Assembly (NCBI RefSeq): GCF_002127325.2
Contig: NC_035435.2
Span: forward strand, 115,431,671-115,495,670
Source: Helianthus annuus
Lineage: Eukaryota; Streptophyta; Magnoliopsida; Asterales; Asteraceae
Reading direction: 5' to 3'
Length of the DNA stretch: 64,000 nucleotides
Both the position numbers and the translations under genes were made by a program. Below the pieces are notes generated by a model. It searched no databases. It had not been told where the DNA came from and saw only the letters and a list, made by a program, of their open reading frames with translations. Positions 24,443 through 36,811 of this stretch are shown one piece after another. The stretch's first letter is position 1; the number at the start of each line of letters is the position of its first letter.

Positions 24443-26875
24443 TGTAACGCCCTGCTTTTCATACTTTCCATAATTAGAAAGCTCGCCTTGTAATGCTTTT
24501 TTTGGAAATCTTGTATTATTGTAGTCGTCTTTTCGTTGTAAAATCCGAGACTTGGATCATAAATAAAATTCATATTTCTTTAAATTCACCATCTACATAT
24601 TCATACATGTTCATACGTTCGAATTCATTGTACATCGAATCCTTATTTGTAATTCATACTTATACTTATTCACGATGCATGTCCATGCTTGTCCTTATAT
24701 TGTTGATACCTAAAAACCCCTAATAATATGCTTATTTATACAACGGTTAATCATCTAATATGTGACATATACTTGTCACTTACAAACATGTTACATACTT
24801 GTACATTACACTTTTTACCTAGTTAAATCATGTTTTATTTCATATTTCACCTTGTTACAAGTTAGGGGAAACATTGTTGCATATTATTACACAACTTAAT
24901 TAACAAAATTACTCATTATAATGTTTTAAAAAATAAAAACAATAAAGAAATATGGCAGCCCCAATTCAGCAAAATTCAGCCCCATATAGTTGGGTTTTGT
25001 GGGCTAGTTTCAAGGTGTAACCCCTTCTAAACACTTCCAAAGCCCAACCCATTGAAACCCTAATCCTTCCCCCTATAAATACCACTTATAACCAGCCTCC
25101 CTACCACTTTTGCAACACTAAAAACTCTCAAAACATCCTCCAAACCGTAGCTGAAAGCAAAGGTTCGAGCAGATTGACACCCCTTCACGAAAATGAGCAT
25201 AACTCACTCAATTCTTATCTGATTCACTTGATTCTTTTTCCTACTTGCTTGGATAATCATGGGGTTCGATTCCTAGACTTCTCCTTGGAGAAATCAGACC
25301 TGGAAATGCCCGGAAATAGTCCATAAACTTTCTGTTTGATTTTTATGTTCTTCAAAACTTGTTTAAACCTATGCAACTTGTGTCTAACACATCTCATGCC
25401 TATGTCCTAATGCTTAAAACTTATCCCATGGTTGGTTAAGCTTAAAAACAAGGTTGAGACATTTGAAATCAGAGGATTAAACCTCATAAACTTGGTGTTT
25501 TGTCTAGGGTTTCAACCCACAAATCATGTCAAACATAGTCTTTGATACATGAGTGATTATGGAACAACTTGGGTTGTCCAAACATACAATCCTCACATGA
25601 TTTGATGATTTCTATTAGTTAGTTTACTTTACATACATGTAAAGACCTTAGTTCATGACCCTCCTTGGTTGTTTTTACATCAAGTGTAGTGGTGAACATC
25701 AAAGGGGTACCTAAATGGAAGCCTTGTCTTCCTACCCCATCCATGACACCCATGACTCAACTTGAGGTACCTAAATGAAGATGTAATCTTCTACCTCTTA
25801 CTTGAATACTTGAACATTTGGACTTAATAATATGTGTATAATATACGACCTACATACTATCTATGTGCACTCGAATCTTTGATGTTGAAATCATATTCAT
25901 TTGTCAAAGTAGTAGGTTATCATCTAAGGACCTAAACCTTGTTATGATTCTTATGGGTGTTCAACTCATAAAATCATTATAACCCATGAGGTTACCAAGT
26001 GTCATACAAGTGTTATGTGTGAAGATGAATATTTTGATATAATATTTTCATGTCACTTTCATTCCAAATCTCGACTCTAAACATGCTTGAACTTAAACCC
26101 TTACGCATTCATCCTTCAAACCTCAGAAACTTTGTCACATTGGATAATCGGAAAACATATGCAAACTTTGTGAGTATACTCGTATTTCCCCTTTTTACTT
26201 TTACCACTTTTGGGGTGTAACATGTTTATCTATCAACAAACTTACACATGAACATTTTGCTTAAACACACGAACATTCCTATAACATGCTTGTATACGTG
26301 ATGGCTTGATACTTTAAACTTGGGTGAAACTTATGTGTTGAATTTATCATTAACTTCGTACGAGCCAAACCGTGACATATGTAGCGCTATAGGATTAACG
26401 ACCCGCCCTTTATCATCGGTAATGTCATGAGCATATTGCGTTTCCTTGGTTTGATATGTTAGACACATGCCATGTTTAAACGTTTATCTTGAATCACATG
26501 CTTGCTATGAGGAATTGTTTAAAACTTATCTTTTGCTATGTATGTATCAAACTTGTATACTCGCCTTTGCTTTTGCATTGAATTATTTTAAACATGTTAC
26601 AGGTTGATGAGGATGATGCTAAGAAAAGAAGTAGCGTTGATGCCTAGATACACACATAGACGTTAGGGTTTAATATGTTGTATCAATTTTGTTATGTTGT
26701 CATGTTATTTTGTTACACTTGTTGTATTTGAATTTCTTGTAATGTTGACAATTTATCTTATGAAATGAAATTGGATTATTTAAATACTTGTCGCAATTAT
26801 TAGCATTATGATGTCTCGAGCAATCTTCACACTTCGTCTCATCCCGATGTTTCCGCCATTGGTTGGGGTGTGACA
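24443..26875 (+). repeat. 5' LTR of a non-coding LTR retrotransposon
   Basis: It begins TGTAACGCCCTGC and ends GGGGTGTGACA (2433 bp). The TATA box TATAAATA is at 25074-25081. The LTR directly interrupts the Tat reverse-transcriptase frame; the 5-bp flank is CCAAC. The first 660 bp match the 3' LTR at 29946-30608 almost perfectly. Confidence 0.9.
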
Positions 26876-26892
26876 GATTGGTATCAGAGCCA
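26876..26892 (+). other. Primer-binding site (initiator Met tRNA type)
   Basis: GATTGGTATCAGAGCC directly follows the LTR. TGGTATCAGAGCC is the usual complement of the plant initiator Met tRNA 3' end used by chromoviruses and Copia elements. Confidence 0.85.
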
Positions 26893-29800
26893 TAACTATA
26901 GGGAATTAGGAAAAGTAGGAATGCTTTAACCTAGTCTATAGTTGTAGAGCTTTATTCTTATGTTTTACTTGAAACTACTTGCATGCTACCTTATTTGCTC
27001 TTATTTATTCTCCTTTGATCTTTTAAGCATATATGTCGCTTATGTGTTAACACTTAACATGCTATACTTGCTTTATTATGTGCTAATACATGTTTTATTG
27101 TCCCACTCATTATGTGTTATTCTTGATATGCTTCATTATGCGTTTATATTTGTTTGTTTATTCCTTTAACATACTCTTTCCCTCATGCATCTTACTCGAT
27201 ATTTCTAAATCCGAAAACACTCATAATACACAAACGAGACGGCTTCACCAAAATAGGCGTGAAACCCACAATTTGGTGAACAACTCTCAATCCATCTAAT
27301 TTTCCTTTTTTATATGAAATTCGCGATCAAGATAGGAGTGAAATCCTCACCTTGATGGAGAAGTTCAAATTCTAGTGGACCCTCGTCAAAGTGTTGAAAT
27401 TAAATTTTGACCCGACGAGTACCAACCACACTTAGGATACGAAATCGTCAAGTTAGGGGTGAAACCCGCACCTTGTTGACTAGTTCCACTCCTTGATTAT
27501 TTTTTTCTCATAAATCCCGCCAAGTCTCGAAATTTCGATTGATTTGGGACATGTAGTAACCGGAAGGGTAAATACCGTTAACCGACTTGTCGGCGAGAGT
27601 ATTTTACTTATTAGGCCAAAGCATGCTCCTCAAATTCAAAAGACTTTTCGACCACTTTGGTTAGTCAAAGTTCCGTTTTGGAACCATCCAAATTTTGATC
27701 AAACATGTGTTTCTATTATTTATTTTATACGATGCAATCTTTCAAATTTGAATTTACTTTCGATATTCTCTTTTTACACACACAACATATTGAATCTTTT
27801 CCATACATTTATAAATATGCATGGTTTCATATAATTTAAATTCATAATCCTTGTAACGACAAGTGGAGATATATCATCGAGATAGGAGTGATTTCCTTAC
27901 CTTGACGATTAACTCCACTCCCCTTTTCTTAAAAAAAAAACGACCTCACCAACGAGTTAGGGGTGATTCCCTTACCTAGGTGATCGTTACCAAAACATCC
28001 TTTTAAAATGTCTTATTATGCAAACTCGATCATATTTTATACCTAAATTGCTTATCATTAATCAAATCCCTACTTATGCGATTTTCAAAATTTATTATTT
28101 TATCAAACGTATTCTTTTTCCATTATACATTTCATATAAACCATATACACATGATTCTTAATCACGTCTTAAACGTTTTACTATACAAATTTCCAAACCT
28201 TACGAAATGCTACCTGTCAATTTAATCGGTCCAATGAATCTCCCACCCATGAACTCCATATCCGACTTATTAACTAAAACACGTTCACATTATATCACCA
28301 TACTAGAGACCTCCATTCTTAAACGAAATCAAACTAACCTTTCCCAATTACTTATAAGATCTCATAGATGTTATATGGTCGTTTTACCAAATATCCTTTT
28401 CAACATCAACAAATCATTTGATAAAACTTTTAACAATCGCTATGCCCTTTTACTAAATTTCTTTTCTAAAGATCCTCGTTTTCACAAGAACCTCCTAAAT
28501 TCATAATTTCTTATTTGATGAAACGAACTTACTTTTTAACGAAAACCTTTTTCCTACACCAATTTACAAAACTCGCGGGCAAGAAGTCTTCATGGGAACC
28601 GACAATGTTTGACTTACATGAATTTTTTTTAACAAAAGTAGCATTTCAATCATTACAAAAATACATTATGCTTAACCAATTAGTACTTTATATCCTCTTA
28701 CATACACAACTATATTCTACCCTTTCAACCAAGGTCAACCTAATTTTGATTCGATAAACTCAATGTTTCATTTAAACAACTATACATGCATATCATCGTA
28801 CACATTTTGGTCGATACCTCGCGATAACATCATTTATATCATTCGTATTTACATACTCGACCTTTTGAATGTTTTATACACATAGATCCGTGGTGTCCCA
28901 ACAAACACTATTTACGCAATATTTATTTTTCATACCTACACCTATGTTCATACGTCTTATGCTTGTACTTATACGCATACTACTTATACGTTTTACGCAT
29001 CTACTTGTACACATACTACTTACACGTTTTATGTTTATGCTCATACATACATGCGTATTCATACTTAAACTTATGCTCATACTTTCATCCTTACTCATGA
29101 TTCATACATTCGTACCTATACGCGAGCGCAACCCGAGGGATTCGCTTGCGTGGGTCCCACACATACTTAAACATGGACTTGCTTATATACTACATTCTTG
29201 TACGTACACATTCTAAATTTTTTTATGTATACCCCGATTCATACACAACTAGTACAGGCTATGCGGATCATGCGACGATCAAAATAATCACGGGTGCACA
29301 CGGGATTATAGTGATAGGCGTATGAGAACCATAGAGTGTGCTACTGCGTATGGTAATACACGGAACGTAACATGACACCGAAGACGAAACGGATATAACA
29401 TGGTCAAAACATGGTGGATACGCCGCTGGTACTTCCTATATATAAGTGTTTTCACCATGTTACCAAACTTTCGTAAAACGTGCCATGAGAAATTCAGTGT
29501 TTTACAGACCTTTTGGACCTAATACAAGCTTTAAACAACTCACAAACGCATCATATCCGATTATCCATGCCGAGACTTCATCTATAACACACTACTTTCG
29601 TCTATCTAATACTTATATCATTCATATACTTGCATTCATTTAGTGTCAATTGTTCACCCCATACTCCTATTATTCTCCATTATCCTTTCTTTCATATGAA
29701 CCCCGTTCACATTCAAACTTATTTAAACTCCCTTGCCTATGCGCACGCATACCCGTTTTACCTATGCTTAAACGCCTCAACCCATTTTAGTCAAACAAAT

Positions 29801-29945
29801 TCCTATCCTATCGTTCTTCAAAATTTCGTACTTTTCTAAACGTTTCAAAACTCCCAAGTCTCGATTCTTTTAGCCAAAATGCTTTTTCTCCAAGGTCTTC
29901 CTCTTGAATAAATTTCGGGACGAAATTTCCTAAAGGAGGGGAGAC
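26893..29945 (+). mobile_element. Internal domain of a non-autonomous (LARD-like) LTR element
   Basis: About 3.05 kb lies between the PBS and a polypurine tract (AAAGGAGGGGAGAC, 29932-29945). It has no recognisable gag, protease, RT or integrase in any frame; open frames are short and AT-rich. It contains five related stem-loop-like segments (about 27244-27990) and a low-complexity CATAC/TTATAC tract (about 28920-29120). Just before the 3' end, AATTTCGGGACGAAATTTCC is typical of Tekay/Del-type elements. It probably relies on proteins of an autonomous chromovirus. Confidence 0.8.
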
Positions 29946-30608
29946 TGTAACGCCCTGCTTTTCATACTTTCCATAATTAGAAAGCTCGCCTTGTAATGCT
30001 ATTTTTGGAAATCTTGTATTATTGTAGTCGTCTTTTCGTTGTAAAATCCGAGACTTGGATCATAAATAAAATTCGTATTTCTTTAAATTCACCATCTACA
30101 TATTCATACATGTTCATACGTTCGAATTCATTGTACATCGAATCCTTATTTGTAATTCATACTTATACTTATTCACGATGCATGTCCATGCTTGTCCTTA
30201 TATTGTTGATACCTAAAAACCCCTAATAATATGCTTATTTATACAACGGTTAATCATCTAATATGTGACATATACTTGTCACTTACAAACATGTTACATA
30301 CTTGTACATTACACTTTTTACCTAGTTAAATCATGTTTTATTTCATATTTCACCTTGTTACAAGTTAGGGGAAACATTGTTGCATATTATTACACAACTT
30401 AATTAACAAAGTTACTCATTATAATGTTTTAAAAAAATAAAAAAATAAAGAAATATGGCAGCCCCAATTCAGCAAAATTCAGCCCCATATAGTTGGGTTT
30501 TGTGGGCTAGTTTCAAGGTGTAACCCCTTCTAAACACTTCCAAAGCCCAACCCATTGAAACCCTAATCCTTCCCCCTATAAATACCACTTATAACCAGCC
30601 TCCCTAAC
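29946..30608 (+). repeat. 3' LTR of the non-coding element, truncated by insertion
   Basis: It starts TGTAACGCCCTGC and matches 24443-25105 with only about five differences. It stops at CCTCCCTAAC, where a minus-strand Tekay LTR begins. The remaining roughly 1.77 kb of this LTR is not found anywhere in the window. Confidence 0.9.
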
Positions 30609-33600
30609 TGTCACACCCCGATTTCCACGTGTCTCACCGGTGGGCCCGGTGGGGGATTTCCGTGACGATGTTGGCAACAATATAGTCAAACCACACAATT
30701 ATATAATGCACAGCGGAAGCATAAGATAAATACATAAATTTCAACCTCTGAATAATATCAATGTATTACAGAGTTGAATATCCACAGTGGATCGTAAATA
30801 CAGTTAAAGTATTGTTCCATTAGATACTGCAATCAAGCTTGCGAGGCTTATCCCGACGCTAGGGAGCTAATACCAGCCAATTACGTTTAGGTACCTGCAC
30901 TTAATCTTTTTGGGGAAAATACGTCAGTTTACACTGGTAAATACATTCAACTGACACATTTGAAAATGTTTATTAAAATTGATTTGAATGCACAAGGCAC
31001 AAACTCTTTTATAACTTGGGAAAATTCATAATGATCTTGTGAACGTTTTACATGTTCTTTTATGCGTTCAGTAGCCCGGGTCGTGCCGGGTTAAAGATTT
31101 ATAGACACACCACGTTTGCGTAAAACCGTAGTACAGAAACCAACGGCTACGTCTTTTAGTTTTAATGTCGACACTTTATACCGGGTGTACGCCTACACCG
31201 GGATGTCGATGGTCGTGGCCATTTCGTAAAATGATGCCAAGGATATCCGGGACAACGGTCATTAAACCCCCCAAAGGCTTATAAGCAACAAAACTGTTTA
31301 AATGAGCCAATCATATTATTTAGTTATCCACCTAAGCGATGGATGAATATAATGCTCAATCAAGCGGTATTAATATACCGTAACCCAAGCCCATATAGGG
31401 GAAATAAGTCAAAAGTATTTACCTTTGCAAGTATTAATCCTTAATTTAGATCAAGTCACCGATAGCTTTTACTGGGGCTCCTAATCTGGAACGAAGGTTT
31501 TAATTAACCTCTTAGAATCCTAACGGTCCTTGTATTAGCCGTAGCTTAAACCGGTTGATTCCGATATATAGATATGGTTAATTCACACGAAAAGGCGAAA
31601 ACCGAGAATGGAGTATGATTTGGACCCAACAAGTTCAGAGACTTGTTTTATATGGGTTTATAGTTCATACTCTGGATTTTGGGGTTCAAATAGTATACTT
31701 TGACCCATATCGGCTATTGCACGAAAACTAGTTCCGTGGGCCGTACCGTGTGCGCAAATAGGTGAAACGGTTAACCATAAGAGTCGTACGCTTATTTCCT
31801 AAGTCAATGTGCCTTAAAAGTATTTTGGTATCAGTAGGATACCTCCCGTAATGCCCGTAACGAGTTTAAGTTAAGATTATGCCCCGTAGGGGCTTTTCGG
31901 TCATTTAAAAGACTTTAGAAGGGATTTTCGAGTTCTACAGGAAATCTGAGTTTCCCGAACAGCTTATAAAGCTTAAAATACTTTATTCATTATTTAAAAC
32001 CAGTGGCAACTGGAATCGGGTCAAAAGACCTTGTAGAACTCCCGTTTTGGCCAAAAAGGGCATATTCGGTATTTACCGAACCGTAGCCATAACCGCAGGT
32101 TATGAGCAAGGTAAAAATTATTAAAAATCTTTAAAATTCCCAAAATATTATTTTACCACAGTGGGTAAAAGTTTTAGTGACGAAAACTTGGGTTAGATGG
32201 GCGTTATGCTAATTGCGCCGTTAATTACAAAACTTTCTTAAAAGTGCGCCTTTTAGCATAACTCTCATTCTAGACCTCGGATTGACGTGAAACTTCAGGG
32301 ACATGCTTATAATTTAATAAGCAAGGTTTTGGTCCGTTCACGTGTCCGAAATACTCGTTTTAATTTTAAAAGGCCGTTACGGTCAACTTTTAGGCGAATG
32401 ACGGAAATGCGCTAAAGACTCGGATAACTCATGAACCGACCACAGAGGCTTATACCAACATGTGACCTGGTCCTAAGAGAGTCCTAAGGTATATTTATAC
32501 CTCACTAAAACGGGTCAGAACTGAAGTCAAAGCAAAAGTCAAACTTTTGCGACTTTCGGCTCCGAACCGGTTCTATATAGTAAATGATCGATTCAAACGA
32601 GCGCAAACAGGTTTATATACTTATTATCATGTTTTATGATTGTCAAAACAGGTTCCATAACATATACATTACAGATTATGCTTAAATCGCTAAAATAGCT
32701 TTCTGTTGACTTTTTAACCGCACGTTTGACTCGATAATTGACATAGTTAGAGTGGTGATCAGGGGGAACCCTTTTAGAGGTTTAATACCCACATAAATAC
32801 CAACTCATAACCATTTTTGATTCGTCATAAGACTGAACCATTTGCAAGATATTGCAATGACAACCGTTAGTTACGACGGTTGAGTTTTTAGCTAAGAACT
32901 AAGCAAAAACTGAAGTATGAATGATCAAAGTAACTTACAGAAGCTAAGGCTTGAATATATAGCAGAGAAGAAGACTTGTATGCCTTAGAAATAATCAGAT
33001 GAGAGTGTTTGTGTTGTGGTGAACTTATGAACATATGCCTTGCTATTTATAGCCAAAGACCAAGCTCAAGATCACTCCACATCACTCTACAACTGAAATG
33101 GGATGAATGGCATGTGTCCTAGGGGTGTATGGGTCGAGTAGGGGGCACCCATGCTGCCATAATTGATCAAATGATCGTTCAAAAGTGCCAAAAGCCAAGT
33201 AGTTACAAGGTTTCTGCATCTGGGCACTTTACGCGGCCCGCATGGGAGATCCCATACTTTTTAACGCGGGTCGCCTAAAGTTAAGAAATCAGGCGAGTTA
33301 TAAGGGAGGCTCGCGGCCCGCCTCAACTTATGTTGAAACTTCACGCGGGTCGCCTAAGGTTATATTTTCAGGATTTTTAAATCTTTTTGTAATTATTACA
33401 GAATCTGGCCATTAATAACGAAATCTTTCGTAATGATTCGCCTGACCTTTCGGTTTTGAAGGGGTAACTTTGCGGTTTGGCCCTCGGTTATTTACCGATA
33501 GGGGCCTCGGGTTAATTACCCGCTTTATTAAGTCCCCGGTTATTTATTAATTATTTTGGAAAGCCTTAACTTTCACTGTTTACGCTTTTAACCCTTCTTC

Positions 33601-33999
33601 TACGAATTCGATCGTAACTTTCTCGTTTCATATCGAAACTTCGCGAAATTCATATATATTATTTTAGTGAGGGTATAACACCGTTACAAAGTCTTTGGAA
33701 CGTTAAAGGGTCACTCAGAGGTATTATTAAACATGTTGACACAGTTAACCCCTGTAGTTTGTAATCTCTCACTTTCTTCTGCGTTTTAGTTTTGTACGAT
33801 CTATAATTTATTCGTTTGAAGGTTTAAGCATTATTTAGGGATACTATACAGTATATTCACCCTTGTTGACATTTATAACCCTCGAATTTATATACTTTCA
33901 AGGTTTGTCAAAATTAGTCCTTTATTTATTATAGATGCCACGTGTAAACAAATGACACGTGTTAACACATCATTGGACACAAAAATTCGAGGTGTTACA
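30609..33999 (-). repeat. 3' LTR of a minus-strand Tekay chromovirus
   Basis: In element sense it runs from TGTAACACCTCG (33999) to CGGGGTGTGACA (30609), 3391 bp. A minus-strand TATA (TATAAATA) lies at 33044-33051, with four CGCGGGYCGC-type motifs upstream (33231-33354). The polypurine tract (AAGGGGGTGAGGA sense) at 34000-34013 abuts the LTR. It resembles the LTR at 43615-46893, including the last 90 bp. Confidence 0.88.
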
Positions 34000-34034
34000 T
34001 CCTCACCCCCTTAAAATAAATCTCGACCCGAGAT

Positions 34035-36448
34035 TTACTCAAATAAATAGGGGTATTTTTCTTTCATTGTAGCTTTGACTTCCCACGTATATTCAGGACC
34101 TCTACGAGCATCCCATTTGACTTTTACAATCGGTACGTGCTTTCTGCGAAGCTTCTTCACCTGTCGATCTTCAATCGACAAAGGTTTTTCTATAAACTTT
34201 AAGCTCTCATCTATATGCACATCTGTGTGGGGAATTACCAACGACTCGTCGGCGAAGCACTTTTTGAGATTGCAGATGTGGAACACATTGTGAATTCCAT
34301 TGAGCTCTTCCGGCAAGTTTAGTTTATAGGCAACTGATCCGACTCGTTCAACGACCTCAAAAGGCCCTATGTATCTCGGACTCAGCTTTCCCTTCTTGCC
34401 GAAACGCATCACCCCCTTCCAGGGCGACACCTTAAGTAATACCTTTTCACCCACTTCAAAGTGAAAATCCTTACGCTTTGGATCAGCGTAGCTTTTCTGC
34501 CTATCGAGGGCAGCCTTGAGACGTTCCCGGATCTGGACAATCTTGTCCGTTGTCTGGAAAACAATCTCTGGTCCCGACAATTGGACCTCTCCTACTTCCG
34601 CCCAACAAACAGGCGATCTACATTTCCTACCATATAATGCCTCAAAAGGCGCAGCCTTTATGCTGGTGTGGTAGCTATTATTGTAGGAGAATTCGATCAG
34701 GGGTAGGTTTTTATCCCAGTTACCACCTAGATCGATCGCACATGCACGAAGCATGTCTTCTAGCGTTTGGATAGTACGCTCACTTTGACCGTCCGTCTGT
34801 GGATGGTAAGCCGTACTAAAGTTTAAACGCGTGCCCAAAGATTGCTGGAAACTCTTCCAGAAGTGAGATGTGTATCTAGTATCCCTGTCGGAGATAATAG
34901 ACACAGGTATGCCGTGTAAGGCTACAATCTTATCAACATAAAGTTGGGCTAACATATCGGAGCTATGCGTCTCCTTGATGGGTAGAAAATGAGCTGATTT
35001 AGTCAGCCTATCGACTATGACCCATATTGTATCGTTTCCTTTCCTGGTTTTGGGTAACTTGGTTATGAAGTCCATAGTTACACATTCCCACTTCCACTCG
35101 GGAAGTTCAGGCTGTTGTAGCAAGCCAGACGGCTTTTTGGTGCTCGGCTTTGACTGAGCACAAGTCAAGCACTTTGCTACATGGGCGGCTACAGACTTTT
35201 TCAAGCCTATCCACCAATAATTTGCCTTTAAGTCTTGGTACATTTTGTCTGCACCAGGATGGACTGAGTATTTGGAACTATGGGCCTCCTGGAGAACAAC
35301 ATCTCTTAGTCCTCCATAAATCGGAACCCATATACGTCCGTTCAGCCTAAGAATTCCATCCTTGCTAAGAGTCAACTGCTCTTCAGTTACTCCCAGCTTT
35401 TCATTAGGATAATTAGCTTCCAACACAGCCTCTCGCTGTGCAGCCAAAATCCTTTCAATCAAATTATTTTTAACTTCAATGCTCTTGGCATTGATTCGAA
35501 TGGGTTTTACCCTTTCTTTTCTGCTCAACGCATCGGCGACTACATTCGCCTTGCCGGGATGGTACCTGATTTTCGCAGTCATAATCATTCAGGGTTTCCA
35601 TCCAACGGCGTTGCCTCATGTTCAACTCTTTCTGATTGAACAGGTGCTGGAGGCTTTTGTGATCTGAATAAATCACAAATTTAATACCATAAAGGTAGTG
35701 CCTTCCACAACTTTAGTGCGAATACAACGGCACCCAACTCCAAATCATGGGTGGTGTAATTCTTTTCATGCACCTTTAATTGTCTTGAAGCATAGGCAAT
35801 CACCTTGCCCTTCTGCATAAGAACACACCCCCATGCCCGTGTGTGATGCATCGCAGTAAACTACGAATTCATCTGTACCCTCAGGTAAGGTCAACACAGG
35901 TGCGTTACTTAGCTTCTGCTTCAGTATTTCAAAGGACTCTTGCTGCTTCGGGCCCCAAATGTACTTTTCTTTCTTCTTGGTCAAGGAAGTCAAGGGCGCA
36001 GCAATCCTTGAAAAATTTTCAATAAATCTTCGGTAGTATCCTGCTAAACCCAGGAAACTACGAATTTCGGTAGGCGTCTTTGGCTCTTGCCAGTTCATGA
36101 CCGCCTCTACCTTAGCGGGATCCACTTGGATACCACGCTCACTCACAACGTGTCCTAAAATTGAACTTCTCGTAGCCAGAATTCACATTTCGAGAACTTG
36201 GCGTAGAGTTTCTCACGTTGTAGTAATTCGAGAATGCAACGAAGGTGCTTCTCGTGGTCATCCTGATTCTTGGAATAGATAAGGATATCGTCGATGAAGA
36301 CTATGACGAATTTATCTAAATATGGCTTGCAAACGCGATTCATGAGATCCATGAACGCAGCCGGTGCATTTGTGAGCCCAAAAGGCATCACTAGGAACTC
36401 GTAATGACCATAGCGAGTCCTAAATGCAGTCTTGTGTACATCTTCATC
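34035..36448 (-). pseudogene. Tekay chromovirus pol, 3' half (RT to chromodomain), truncated at the gap
   Basis: The longest open frame (34035-35588) covers late RNase H, an HHCC integrase zinc finger, the integrase core ([60 protein letters not shown]), a GPF-type module and a C-terminal chromodomain ([20 protein letters not shown]). Upstream pieces (35476-36391) encode RNase H and RT, including [10 protein letters not shown], but frameshifts and stops separate them. The sequence ends inside RT ([17 protein letters not shown]) at the N run. Gag, protease and the 5' LTR are missing. Confidence 0.9.
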
Positions 36449-36461
36449 NNNNNNNNNNNNN
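36449..36461. other. Assembly gap (13 N)
   Basis: Thirteen unknown bases join the broken RT of a minus-strand Tekay element to the last 176 bp of a plus-strand LTR. The true gap is certainly larger, because four elements are missing parts that should lie here. Confidence 0.98.
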
Positions 36462-36637
36462 GTGGATTTGTTTCGACTACTCGTGATACTTGGATATTAC
36501 AATCAGTGGTTGAAATATAATTTATCTTTATGCTTCCGCTGTGCATTTAAATATTGTGGTTTGACTATATTGTTGCCAACTCGTCACGGTAATCCCCCCG
36601 GGCCCACCGGTGAAACACGTGGAAATCGGGTGTGACA
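36462..36637 (+). repeat. 5' LTR remnant of the plus-strand Tekay element
   Basis: It matches the last 180 bp of the LTR at 43615-46893 and ends TCGGGTGTGACA. About 3.1 kb of the LTR is lost in the gap. The primer-binding site TGGTATCAGAGCC follows at 36641-36653. Confidence 0.92.
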
Positions 36638-36811
36638 GGTTGGTATCAGAGCCAACGTTGAGTGAATTAAACACTATCCTTATGTGTTTAATCTCAATGA
36701 CACAATAGCACATACTTGAGTCTAGACAAGAACATAGGACAAATTCGAATTTGTTATTCCAGTTTGTCTTTTATTGTTTATTGTGATTTAAAGATCTGTT
36801 AAGCAGGAAAT

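Noticed and set aside
26960..27299. Hydrophobic open frames after the PBS (Leu/Tyr-rich)
   Set aside because: They look like membrane segments only because T-rich sequence encodes Leu/Phe/Tyr. No start context or conservation could be argued.
28207..28506. 99-codon open frame inside the non-coding LTR element
   Set aside because: It is AT-rich, with no gag/pol motif and no ATG context. It is treated as chance.
34550..35350. Plus-strand open frames across the minus Tekay pol
   Set aside because: They are antisense shadows of integrase and RNase H coding sequence.
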